DNA of 64,000 bases from Haladaptatus paucihalophilus DX253 (GTDB taxonomy: Archaea; Halobacteriota; Halobacteria; Halobacteriales; Haladaptataceae): positions 1,458,962 through 1,522,961 of the forward strand of contig NZ_AQXI01000001.1 of assembly GCF_000376445.1 (NCBI RefSeq). Reading direction: 5' to 3'. Shown here in pieces: positions 46,852 through 55,295 of this stretch; position 1 is the stretch's first letter, and each line of letters starts with the position of its first letter. A program made the translations under genes and the position numbers. Under the pieces are notes generated by a model. That model searched no databases and was not told the origin of the DNA. It saw only the letters and a list, made by a program, of their open reading frames with translations.

Positions 46852-47283
46852 ATGTCCGCCCTATACAAACGGCGAAAAGTCCTCTATGGAGCATGCACAG
46901 TCTTTTTTGCAGGTTGTCTCGGTGAAGATAGTGGAGACAAAAGCATTTGCACCTACTCGACTAAACGTGCGTTCAAGACGGATGCGATTACAGCGCTCAA
47001 GTATCAGGGAGATTCTGTCAAACGAGATACCGACGATGGAACGGAAACGGTGTTTCAAATTACAACCACTCTGGAAATCGAACCGAAGTCTGTAGGGAAG
47101 ATTACGGTCTACTCGGAAAATGGTTCCAAAATCTCTACATCAAAGGTGACAGAGAAGCAAACAGACGTTACTTGGGACGTGAGAAATCGACGTCCTACTG
47201 GAGAAACGTACGAAATGGTCGCCTACCAGAATGGCAAGAGAGTCGATAGTAGTACGATTCGCGCCAAATGTGGCACTGAGTAA
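46852..47283 (+). CDS. Putative lipoprotein of unknown function in an AT-rich islet
   Basis: A 143-residue protein with a lipoprotein-type leader: KRRK at 7-9 region, a hydrophobic stretch and the lipobox FFAGC with the modified Cys at 22. The mature part has beta-strand-like repeats ending in a Cys-containing tail (AKCGTE). Codon use is much richer in A/T than in neighbours, and the whole stretch 46741-47320 is AT-rich. An upstream in-frame ATG (46828) is less likely because it adds a Cys-containing leader. Likely horizontally acquired. No homologue recognised. Confidence 0.65.
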   Translation: MSALYKRRKVLYGACTVFFAGCLGEDSGDKSICTYSTKRAFKTDAITALKYQGDSVKRDTDDGTETVFQITTTLEIEPKSVGKITVYSENGSKISTSKVTEKQTDVTWDVRNRRPTGETYEMVAYQNGKRVDSSTIRAKCGTE

Positions 47284-47318
47284 GTAGCACTTATTAAAGA
47301 CATTGACCGCAAACAATA

Positions 47319-47783
47319 CTAGGGCAAGTACCGAACGCTCACCGTTCCGTCCTCGGACCTGACTTCGACGCGGTTCACGCCGAGTCGAGCCGCGCGCGAG
47401 AGCGTTCCCTCGTCGTCCAGCACGTCGGCCACGGCGTCTTCGGTTTCCTCCGGCGGAACAGATAGAACGTGAATCTCGCCGATTCCGGCGCGTTCGGTGC
47501 GTTCCAAGTCGCCAACCTCCTGTTCGTCGGCGATGTCTCGCTCGTGACTCGTCGGCGGTTCGTCGCTCTCGTGGACCGTGAGGGACCGTCGTTCGTCGAT
47601 TTCGACGGCGGTCCACGTCACCTCCATCGGGGGTTCGGGTTCGACCGTGGCCTCGATGGCGTCGTCCGCTTCGACGCCGGGGTTCCTCGAAAGCGTGTGT
47701 ACCTGTCCGTCGTGAACGTCCTTCAACACCGCCGAGTCGTCTTCGGCGTGTGTGACGAGGAACGTGCTCGTCTTCTCGGTCAT
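47319..47783 (-). CDS. Haloarchaeal DUF5812-like protein
   Basis: A 154-residue acidic soluble protein starting MTEKTSTFLVTHAEDDSAVL, which I recognise (from memory) as the DUF5812 family: an OB-like beta-barrel N-terminus followed by a conserved segment PEPPMEVTWTAVEI and a C-terminal helix-strand unit ending VSVRYLP. Function unknown; it is found across haloarchaea. It precedes a membrane-protein gene and lies just after the AT-rich lipoprotein islet. Confidence 0.78.
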   Translation of the reverse strand: MTEKTSTFLVTHAEDDSAVLKDVHDGQVHTLSRNPGVEADDAIEATVEPEPPMEVTWTAVEIDERRSLTVHESDEPPTSHERDIADEQEVGDLERTERAGIGEIHVLSVPPEETEDAVADVLDDEGTLSRAARLGVNRVEVRSEDGTVSVRYLP

Positions 47784-47830
47784 GGCAGGTGGTACGTCGC
47801 GGTTCCTTTTCCGGGTTGCGCTCCCGTTCG

Positions 47831-48349
47831 CTACTTGAGGAACCGATGGAGGGCGTAGATGAACAGCGCCGAGACGATGGGCGGGACGAGGCCGGACAGT
47901 TGCGGGAGCGAGTAGAGAAAGCTCCCGAGGGCACCGGCGTTCGCCGACTGGTACTGTGCCGGAACGGAGATGATGACCCCGACGTACAGCGAGAGCAGGA
48001 AGAGGACGCCCGAGAGCGCGAGAATCGTGTCGTAGCGGGCGTCTTCGCCTTCGTCGCGTCGGTGACGACGCGCCACGAACAGGACGGGCGCGAACAGCGG
48101 TCCGAGGACGAAGAGCGCGATGACGCCGAGGAAGGCGTTCGAGGTCGTCTCCAGCGCGGAGTGACCGAGCGTGAGGTAGAACCAGCGAACCAGTGCGAGG
48201 ACGAACGCGAACCCGAGGATGACCCCGAGAACGAAGCTGAGAAGGACGTACAGACGGAAAACGAGCGAGTCGGAGACGCGGAAACTGTAGCGGAACGCGC
48301 CAAGCAACCCGGAGTAGTCGTCCTCACCGGCGGTAGCGGCGTCGGTCAT
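47831..48349 (-). CDS. Membrane protein of unknown function
   Basis: A 172-residue protein with four clear membrane helices (residues ~28-52, ~72-97, ~108-128, ~147-168) and an acidic N-terminus. The third and fourth helices contain aromatic and Gly residues but no known motif. The longer frame extending to 49087 is antisense to the IPP isomerase gene and is rejected. It is divergent from the isomerase gene with 123 bases between. Function unknown. Confidence 0.75.
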   Translation of the reverse strand: MTDAATAGEDDYSGLLGAFRYSFRVSDSLVFRLYVLLSFVLGVILGFAFVLALVRWFYLTLGHSALETTSNAFLGVIALFVLGPLFAPVLFVARRHRRDEGEDARYDTILALSGVLFLLSLYVGVIISVPAQYQSANAGALGSFLYSLPQLSGLVPPIVSALFIYALHRFLK

Positions 48350-48472
48350 CACACGACACTCGGACTCGCGCGAAGGTAAATGGCGCGACTTCGAGTCGGG
48401 AGGACCGACGGTACGATTTCGTGTCGAACGATTTCCGAAGAACGTTTGAAACGGATGGTTCTCTATAGCGGT

Positions 48473-49075
48473 ATGAGCACTGACAACGCCGCCAACTCGT
48501 CGGGCGGAGCCGCCAACGAGAGCGCCGAAACCGACGAGCGACACAAGAACGCTCGCCAGAACGTCGTCGCCGTGGACGGCGACGACAACGAACTCGAAAT
48601 CGTGAACCGCCTCGACGCCCACATGGGCGACGGCATCCGCCATCGAGCGTTCACCGCGCTCATCTTCGACGAGGACGACAACATCCTCCTCGCCCAGCGC
48701 TCGCCGACGAAGCGCCTCTGGGACACCTACTGGGACGGTACCGTCGCGTCCCACCCCGAACCCGGCCAATCCCAAGAGGAGGCCACGCGCCAGCGCCTCG
48801 AAGAAGAACTCGGCATCTCGCCCGACCAGTACGACGATCTGCGCGTGACGGATAAGTTCGAGTACAAGCGCTACTACCCGCAGGAGGGCGTCGAACACGA
48901 GGTCTGTTCCGTCCTCAAACTCACCCTGACGGACAAATCGCTCGACCCCGTTGAGGAAGAAGTCGGCGGCGTGATGTGGGTTCCCTACGAGCGCCTGCAC
49001 GAGAACCCGCGCTGGTACCGTCAGCTTCGCCTGTGTCCGTGGTTCGAAATCGCCATGCGACGAGATTTCGAATAG
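48473..49075 (+). CDS. idi: Type I isopentenyl-diphosphate isomerase homologue (Nudix), catalytic Cys replaced
   Basis: A 200-residue Nudix-fold protein aligned to type I IPP isomerase, which converts IPP to DMAPP for isoprenoid (ether lipid, carotenoid) synthesis. Metal-binding His residues are present (AHMGDGIRHRAFTAL), as are the Nudix helix EEATRQRLEEELG and the Glu region EHEVCSVLKL. In E. coli Idi the catalytic Cys67 lies in VCGHP; here the matching segment is VASHP, so the Cys is Ala. The N-terminal ~30 residues are Ala/Asn/Ser-rich. Activity as an isomerase is therefore uncertain; haloarchaea also have type II enzymes. Confidence 0.85.
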   Translation: MSTDNAANSSGGAANESAETDERHKNARQNVVAVDGDDNELEIVNRLDAHMGDGIRHRAFTALIFDEDDNILLAQRSPTKRLWDTYWDGTVASHPEPGQSQEEATRQRLEEELGISPDQYDDLRVTDKFEYKRYYPQEGVEHEVCSVLKLTLTDKSLDPVEEEVGGVMWVPYERLHENPRWYRQLRLCPWFEIAMRRDFE

Positions 49076-49226
49076 CGACTTTCGCAAGAGCCTGTTGTGT
49101 CGTTTTTTCGATTAATTTCGTGGAAGTAGTCTGTCGAATAGTGGCCTACCGCACCAATGCTTGAGAATTTTGTGACCCGATATACCCTTTCAACGATCAC
49201 AGACGAATCGCTCAACCACGACAGGT

Positions 49227-50378
49227 TCACCACTCGGCTATCCCGCCGTCTTCGTGACGCCAGACCGGGTTGTACCACTTCACGTCAGCACGTGACTGCT
49301 CACGCACGTACGACTCGTCCACCTCGATTCCCAAACCTGGTTCGGTCGGGCAACTGACGTAGCCGTCATCGAATTCGAACGTCTCGGGGTCGTCGAGATA
49401 CTGGAGTCCGACGCTCTCTGCTGGGTCGTGAAAGGATAAATCCTGTTCCTGCATGACGCCGTTGTGCGAACAGAGGACCACTTGTAGGGTCGCTGCGAAG
49501 GCGATCGGACTCAACGGACAATGTGGAATGACGGCTACGTCGAACGCCTCTGCCATCGTCGCAATCTTCCGCAGCTCTGTAATCCCGCCGACGTGTGTCA
49601 CGTCGGGTTGGATGACCGTGACTGCGCCCTCTACGAGGAGCGGTTTGAAATCGTACCGCGAGTAGAATCGCTCACCTGTCGCAATGGGGACGCTTGTCTG
49701 TTCCGTGAGCGTCGAGAGGAACCCCGAGTGTTCCGGCAACACTGGTTGGTCGATGAACATTAGACCATACGATTCCAGCGTCTCGACGAGCCGACGGACC
49801 ATCGGCTTCGAGACGCGCCCGTGAAAGTCAACGCCGAGATAGAGATCGTCACCAACGGCGTCCCTGACGGTAGCGACGCGCTTTCGCACCCGTTCAACAG
49901 TACCCGGTGGTTCGAGCGCACGGAACTCGGCGGTTGCGTTCATCTTGATCGCCTTGTATCCCTGATTGCGACGGGAAATCGCCTCTTTCGCGATCGCCTC
50001 CCTGTCCTCGCCGCCGATCCACTGGTGGACCAGCACCCGGTCCCGAACCTGCCCGCCGAGTAGTTCGTGAACCGGTGCCCCGTAGTGCTTCCCCTTGATG
50101 TCCCACAGAGCGTGGTCGATCCCGGCTAGGGCGCTCATCAGGATCGGCCCACCGCGATAGTACCCTCCTTGGTACATCGTCCGCCAGTGACGTTCAACCT
50201 CTAACGGGTCTTCACCGAGGAGATACGCACTGACGAGCTCGTCGACAGCAGTTTGGACTGTTTCGAGTCGTCCCTGGATGGTCGGTTCACCCCAGCCCAC
50301 GAGGCCGTTGCTCGTCTCCAGTTTGAGAAAGAGCCATCGCGGTGGAACAGCGAAGAGTTCGTAGTCAGTGATGCGCAT
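49227..50378 (-). CDS. dgoD: Galactonate/gluconate dehydratase (enolase superfamily, DgoD-like)
   Basis: A 383-residue mandelate-racemase-type sugar-acid dehydratase, close to D-galactonate dehydratase and haloarchaeal gluconate dehydratase: it makes 2-keto-3-deoxy sugar acids. The start MRITDYELFAVPPRWLFLKL is diagnostic. Catalytic features: DFHGR (metal Asp and His), QPDVTHVGG (Asp of the dyad), IPHCPLSP (His), and ATGERF (metal Glu). The middle metal ligand, Glu in IEEP/IEQP of relatives, is Asp here (FIDQPVLPEH). Which sugar acid is used cannot be settled from sequence. It ends the ABC transporter/dehydrogenase cluster. Confidence 0.87.
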   Translation of the reverse strand: MRITDYELFAVPPRWLFLKLETSNGLVGWGEPTIQGRLETVQTAVDELVSAYLLGEDPLEVERHWRTMYQGGYYRGGPILMSALAGIDHALWDIKGKHYGAPVHELLGGQVRDRVLVHQWIGGEDREAIAKEAISRRNQGYKAIKMNATAEFRALEPPGTVERVRKRVATVRDAVGDDLYLGVDFHGRVSKPMVRRLVETLESYGLMFIDQPVLPEHSGFLSTLTEQTSVPIATGERFYSRYDFKPLLVEGAVTVIQPDVTHVGGITELRKIATMAEAFDVAVIPHCPLSPIAFAATLQVVLCSHNGVMQEQDLSFHDPAESVGLQYLDDPETFEFDDGYVSCPTEPGLGIEVDESYVREQSRADVKWYNPVWRHEDGGIAEW

Positions 50379-50726
50379 GCTACACGTTGTGACGACTACT
50401 ACTTCAAGACACGGAGTATTCGATGATTTTTAGAACGCGCGATTCTCGGGACAGTCGCCGTCGAACCGAACTGATGCTGGGACAGCCGCGAACGACGACG
50501 ATATCTTCCCCGCTCGAATAGACGGAAAGAGTTCCGATACAGTTGTTAAAAGTGACAAAGATGAGAGAGCGGGACGAACAACGGTAAGAATGATTGACTT
50601 TTCTGGACAGGGTTCAAACCCCGACGGAGGTCGCCCAACAACTAGGCCGACAAGTCGCGCCAGCTGCGTTCGGGGAACCGGCCGAGCAGCACCCGCCTCT
50701 TCGAATGTATCCATTCATGTGAAAAC
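50379..50726. other. Intergenic region upstream of the dehydratase gene
   Basis: A 348-base gap between the dehydratase and the ABC ATPase genes. No convincing gene. It holds T-rich stretches and a GGTTCAAACC box (50611-50620) that resembles a tRNA T-loop consensus, but no flanking arms form a tRNA. The likely promoter of the dehydratase gene lies near its 3' side. Confidence 0.4.
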
Positions 50727-51905
50727 TTATAGCGTGCCGGAACTCGCGCCTGCATTCTGTGACTGTCCGGCGGCGGACGTCCCAATGTCGCTGTCGAGTT
50801 TGCGCTGGTGGAGCGTTTCGCCGGTAGCGCCGTCGAAGAGGTGCACATCTTCGGGGGGGATATGCGCGTAGAGCGTCTGTTCTTCACTGATTGGCCGCTG
50901 TCCGCCGACTTCGACGACGAACGTGTCCTCGGATTCCTGGTCCGCGACCCGGCAGTACACGTACGAGATACTACCCATCGGCTCGACCACATCGATGACG
51001 ACCTCGAAACTGTTCCGATCGACGGCCTCGTCGTGTAGGGCTACGTCCTCGGGGCGGATTCCGAGTTCCAGATCTCCGTAGCTCCCGACGCTTTCCTGCA
51101 TTCGTTCCGAGAGGTCGTACCCGAACCCGTCACACTGGAGTGTTCCCCCTCGCGCGGTCCCGGCGAAGAAGTTCATCGACGGCGACCCGATGAACCCCGC
51201 GACGAATCGATTGGCGGGGCGGTAGAAACATTCCAGTGGCGTGCCGACCTGTTGGAGTTCACCGTAGTTGAGAACGACCAGGCGGTCGCCCATGGTCATC
51301 GCCTCGGTCTGGTCGTGCGTAACGTACAGCGTGGTGACTCCGAGGTCGTTCTGGAGCCGGTTGATCTCCGTTCGCATCTCCGTCCGAAGCTTCGCGTCCA
51401 GATTCGACAGTGGCTCGTCCATCAGGAAGACGTTCGGGTCGCGAACGATCGCCCGGCCGAGCGCGACGCGCTGTTGCTGCCCGCCGGAGAGCTCCCCTGG
51501 TTTGTTATCCAGCAGGTTCGCGATACCCATCATCTCCGCCGTCGACGTGACATTCCGTTCTATCTCACTCGCGGACATGTTCGTCGACATCTTCAGTCCA
51601 AACGACATGTTCTCTTGAACGGTCATATTCGGGTACAGCGCGTAGTTCTGGAATACCATCGCAATGTCGCGCGCGCGTGGTCCGAATTGGTTGACGACCG
51701 TGTCACCGATCGTGATGTCACCTTCCGTCTGGGTTTCCAGCCCTGCTACCATCCGCATGAGTGTCGATTTCCCGCTGCCCGACGGTCCGACAAACACGAC
51801 GAACTCACCGTCGTCGATTTCGAGCGATACGTCGTCGACCGCCACTACTGAGTTGTTGTCTCCACCGAATCGTTTGGTAACGTCGTCGATTGTGATTCTT
51901 GCCAT
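50727..51905 (-). CDS. Carbohydrate ABC transporter ATP-binding protein (MalK/UgpC type)
   Basis: A 392-residue ATPase. Walker A is GPSGSGKST near residue 40, the signature motif LSGGQQQRVALGRA and Walker B VFLMDEPLSNLD follow, and a C-terminal OB-type TOBE domain (about 235-392) is present, as in MalK/UgpC importers. The open frame extends 11 codons upstream, but MARITIDDVTKRF is the family start. The gene is the last of the transporter genes, 91 bases downstream of the second permease. The substrate is probably a sugar or sugar acid given the dehydratase and dehydrogenase neighbours. Confidence 0.94.
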   Translation of the reverse strand: MARITIDDVTKRFGGDNNSVVAVDDVSLEIDDGEFVVFVGPSGSGKSTLMRMVAGLETQTEGDITIGDTVVNQFGPRARDIAMVFQNYALYPNMTVQENMSFGLKMSTNMSASEIERNVTSTAEMMGIANLLDNKPGELSGGQQQRVALGRAIVRDPNVFLMDEPLSNLDAKLRTEMRTEINRLQNDLGVTTLYVTHDQTEAMTMGDRLVVLNYGELQQVGTPLECFYRPANRFVAGFIGSPSMNFFAGTARGGTLQCDGFGYDLSERMQESVGSYGDLELGIRPEDVALHDEAVDRNSFEVVIDVVEPMGSISYVYCRVADQESEDTFVVEVGGQRPISEEQTLYAHIPPEDVHLFDGATGETLHQRKLDSDIGTSAAGQSQNAGASSGTL

Positions 51906-51996
51906 TATCGTACCGCCATTGTGCAGCAGTCTGTCCACGCTGCATGGGTGTCGTTTGCGAGCGATGCGTGTCGTCCGTGTACAGTCGTAGTTTCGT

Positions 51997-52872
51997 TCAT
52001 TCTTTTAGCACCACACCGAAGCTGAGTCCAGCAGCAAGGTACTTGTTGACCAAGATGAGGAAGACCGCGACAGGGATGATCATCGCCATCGAAGCAGCTG
52101 CAAGCATCGACCACTCGATCGAGCGCGAGCCGATGAACGAGTAGACGTACAACGTCACCGGGACTGCTTTGGAGTTGGTCAGCACGAGCCCGAACAGCAA
52201 CTCGATCCATGCGAAGATGAAACTGATAATGGCGACCGAGTAGATTCCGGGTTTTGCCGCCGGCAGGACGACTTTTCGGAACCCCTGAAATCGCGTTGCG
52301 CCGTCGACCCGCGCTGCTTCCTCCAAGGTCACGGGGATACCATCGAAGAACGCCTTCATCACCCAGACCACCAACGAGAGGTTGATGCTGACGTACATGA
52401 GGACCATCCCGATCCTGGTGTCGAACAAGTTGAGGTTCCGGAAGATGAAGAAAAACGGGAGCACAACGGCGATCGGCGGGAGCATCCGTGAGGAGAGGAT
52501 CCACACGAGTACGTCCCGTTCCATGGGGATGTCGTATCGAGAGAGCACGTACGCCGCCGGTACACCGATCAGCAGGACGAGCACCACCGATGCCGCCACC
52601 ATGATCAGGCTATTACCGAACGCCGTGACGAACTTCGACCGCTGGAAGAGCTGCAGGTAGTTGTACACCGTCGGCAAGAAAACCCAGTCCGGCGGGAGCG
52701 TGTTCGCCTGTCCCGGAGGCTTCAGTGACATGGACGCGAGCCAGTAGAGGGGGAACAGCACAACGAATGACCACGTTAACAGGATGGCGTGTCGGACCAC
52801 CGAAACGATCTTCTCGCGCGTGTCTTTTTCGAAGCGTTGGGACGAACCGGGTTCGGCTTTTGTCGTCGCCAT
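51997..52872 (-). CDS. ABC transporter permease (MalG/UgpE type)
   Basis: A 291-residue inner-membrane permease with six predicted helices and the EAA loop (EEAARVDGATRFQGFRKVVLPA), which contacts the ATPase. The N-terminal 35 residues are cytoplasmic and charged. The start at MATTKAEP overlaps the last base of the upstream permease stop, so translation is coupled; a second ATG three codons upstream would extend into that gene. It belongs to the carbohydrate importer formed by the neighbouring solute-binding protein, permease and ATPase. Confidence 0.93.
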   Translation of the reverse strand: MATTKAEPGSSQRFEKDTREKIVSVVRHAILLTWSFVVLFPLYWLASMSLKPPGQANTLPPDWVFLPTVYNYLQLFQRSKFVTAFGNSLIMVAASVVLVLLIGVPAAYVLSRYDIPMERDVLVWILSSRMLPPIAVVLPFFFIFRNLNLFDTRIGMVLMYVSINLSLVVWVMKAFFDGIPVTLEEAARVDGATRFQGFRKVVLPAAKPGIYSVAIISFIFAWIELLFGLVLTNSKAVPVTLYVYSFIGSRSIEWSMLAAASMAMIIPVAVFLILVNKYLAAGLSFGVVLKE

Positions 52873-53816
52873 CAGTCCCACACCCCGTCAAAGCCGACTT
52901 TTGCGATGACGATATTACACAGCGCGACGACCATGATTAGGTAGACGACGGCGATGGCTGCGGCGACGGTAACCTGGTTGTTGACGAACATCTGTTCGTA
53001 GATATTGATGCTCACTAGCTGCGTCGCTGTCCCCGGCCCACCTTGGGTCAGCCCGTACACGACACCGAACGTCCGGAACAGATCGATCATCCGGATGAGG
53101 GTCGCAACGAACACCACCGGCTTCATGTACGGGATGATGACGTGGACGTAGCGACGCCAGAGTGGCGCTCCATCGACTCGCGATGCCTCGACCAGCGTGT
53201 CGGGTACCGAGGATAAGCCCGCGTAGAAGATGATGAACATGAACGGCGTCCAATTCCACGTATCCATGAGAATCACCGTTAGCAGCGGCATCTTCGAGAG
53301 GAACGCCGGTGCGGTGAACGGGGTCGCGGAGTTGATCACGTACGGAATGATTCCAACCTCGCTGTTCAACATGATTCGTCCGATCGTCGCGAGCGACACG
53401 GGTGCGACTGCCATCGGAATAATGAACAGAACCCGATAGAACGACTTGACCCGGCCGGAGCCGACACCGGCAACGAGCGCTGCCAAGACGAACCCAAGGA
53501 CACTCTCGAGGATCAACGCACTGACGACGACAGTGATGGTGATGATGAGCGAATGCAGCGCACCACCACGGGAAAACGCCGTCGAGAAGTTACTCAGACC
53601 GACGAAATCGGCCGCGAATACGTTCAGCGTCGGCTCTTTAATCAAGCTGAGATAGAGGTCGTAGGCGCCGGGGAAGAAGGTAATCAGAACCATTACCGTC
53701 GCCATCGGTGCGATGAACCAGATCGGGAGATGGTCGTTCCACAATCTCCGGACCCTCGCGATCTTTCCCTCGGGCTTTGTTCGCGTTTCCGATTGCGTCT
53801 GTGTTGGTGTACTCAT
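52872..53816 (-). CDS. ABC transporter permease (MalF/UgpA type)
   Basis: A 314-residue permease with six helices and the binding-protein-dependent EAA loop (VEASRVDGAPLWRRYVHVIIPY), paired with the MalG-type permease whose ATG overlaps its stop. The N-terminal 25 residues are Thr/Gln-rich and cytoplasmic. Together these form the transmembrane heterodimer of a carbohydrate importer. It lies 27 bases downstream of the solute-binding protein gene. Confidence 0.93.
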   Translation of the reverse strand: MSTPTQTQSETRTKPEGKIARVRRLWNDHLPIWFIAPMATVMVLITFFPGAYDLYLSLIKEPTLNVFAADFVGLSNFSTAFSRGGALHSLIITITVVVSALILESVLGFVLAALVAGVGSGRVKSFYRVLFIIPMAVAPVSLATIGRIMLNSEVGIIPYVINSATPFTAPAFLSKMPLLTVILMDTWNWTPFMFIIFYAGLSSVPDTLVEASRVDGAPLWRRYVHVIIPYMKPVVFVATLIRMIDLFRTFGVVYGLTQGGPGTATQLVSINIYEQMFVNNQVTVAAAIAVVYLIMVVALCNIVIAKVGFDGVWD

Positions 53817-53843
53817 GATTTTATCTGTGTCCGAACGGCTAAC

Positions 53844-55247
53844 TCACCCGCTGTAAATGTTTTCGGCGACGGTGGCGGCCTTTTTCATCGCTGCCTCGGC
53901 CGATTTCTGCCCGGCGATGGCTCGCTGTAGTTCTTCGGAGTACTGCTGGCCCCACTGGGGATACTTCCGGTCGAACGGGTCCGGTTTCGCTGCCTTCAGC
54001 GAATCGAGCGTGATCTGGGCGAAGTCCTCGCCGACACGCGACCGGAACTCGTCGTTCTTCCAAACCGACTGGCGAACCGAAAATGCGGCGTCGTTATTGA
54101 GATGCATCCACGTGTTGGTCGGTTTAGACGTCGCCCACAGCATGAAGAGGAAACCCTGCTTCGAGTTCTTCGCATTCTTCGACGTCGATATCTGCCAGTT
54201 GTATGCGTTAGGGGAGAACTGACCATCGGCCGGCTTCGGTGCTTTCGCGATACCGATCTTATCACCTACTTTGGAGTCGGATCCGGTCAGGTCCGGCCAG
54301 AACAGATTGGCGTCCGCGACGATGTGACCGGCGCGCCCCTCTTGCATCGTCGTGAGCACGTCGGACCAGGTCTGGGTTGACGCGTCCTGTGGACCGTAGT
54401 CTTTCAGCAGGTTGACGTACCACTTTGCGGCGTCGATGGTGCCGTCCGTATCGAGACCGGAGTTGTTCGGGAAGTCGGTCCAGAGTGATGTGCCGAACTC
54501 GCGGAGGAACGTGTTCAGGATGTAGATGTTCATCCCGTAGCCTTTCTGTCCGCGTCCGACCGTCCCGGCGATGTCGGACTCCGCTTCGTGGATCGTCTTT
54601 GCGTTCTGTCGGAATTGGTCGAGGGTCTCCGCGACTGTTAATCCGTGTTTCTCGTATAGGTCTGTCCGGTAGAACTGGGTCTGGACCTCGACGGTGATCG
54701 GGAGTCCGGTCCACTTGTCGCTATAGCCACCGCCGTGGGCCTGCCATTTCGACGCGTCGAACATATCGCCCGGATGGTACCAACTCTCGTCGTACAAGCT
54801 GCTGTCATCGAAGTACGGATCGAGGGGTTGTAGCCACCCTTCGTGGCGATACTGGTTGACGACTTGATCCATGAAGAACACGTCGAACTGTCCAGCACCG
54901 GTACTGGCATCGGTTTGTCGCTTGGTCCGGAATTGATTTTCCGGCAGGATGTTCCAGACGACATCGATTCCGGTGAGTTTCTCAAAGATCGGAACGGCGG
55001 GCTTGATTGCATCGACCCACGGGTGCTGGACGGCACCGATGTTGATCTTCGAGTCCTCGAACTGTTTCCAGTCGATATCAGCCTGTTGGTACTTTTTGAG
55101 TGGGATATCCGCGCCACCGTCCGATTTGGAGTCGGTATTAGCGCTGTCATCGGAACCGGTTCCACCGCGTGTGCAGCCCGCGATGCTGGTGAGCAATCCT
55201 GCACTGGTCGCCGTCAGAAACGTCCGTCGATTGTGTTTTCCGTTCAT
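53844..55247 (-). CDS. Extracellular solute-binding protein of the carbohydrate ABC importer
   Basis: A 467-residue binding lipoprotein. The leader has a twin-arginine pair (RR at 7-8, MNGKHNRRTFLT) and a lipobox ending in Cys 25 (SIAGC), so it is exported by Tat and lipid-anchored. The mature protein starts with an Asp/Ser-rich linker, then the class I sugar-binding protein fold with family 1 motifs. It heads the permease genes and follows the zinc dehydrogenase by 48 bases. The ligand is unknown. Confidence 0.93.
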   Translation of the reverse strand: MNGKHNRRTFLTATSAGLLTSIAGCTRGGTGSDDSANTDSKSDGGADIPLKKYQQADIDWKQFEDSKINIGAVQHPWVDAIKPAVPIFEKLTGIDVVWNILPENQFRTKRQTDASTGAGQFDVFFMDQVVNQYRHEGWLQPLDPYFDDSSLYDESWYHPGDMFDASKWQAHGGGYSDKWTGLPITVEVQTQFYRTDLYEKHGLTVAETLDQFRQNAKTIHEAESDIAGTVGRGQKGYGMNIYILNTFLREFGTSLWTDFPNNSGLDTDGTIDAAKWYVNLLKDYGPQDASTQTWSDVLTTMQEGRAGHIVADANLFWPDLTGSDSKVGDKIGIAKAPKPADGQFSPNAYNWQISTSKNAKNSKQGFLFMLWATSKPTNTWMHLNNDAAFSVRQSVWKNDEFRSRVGEDFAQITLDSLKAAKPDPFDRKYPQWGQQYSEELQRAIAGQKSAEAAMKKAATVAENIYSG

Positions 55248-55295
55248 AATTATGTCAGATCTGTGTGTATCTCTGTGGTGTTCGTGGTTACTGCA

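Noticed and set aside
50600-50640. GGTTCAAACC box as a possible tRNA fragment or attachment site
   Set aside because: The motif recalls a T-loop, but its stem cannot be extended beyond three pairs and no other tRNA arm is near; chance similarity is more likely.
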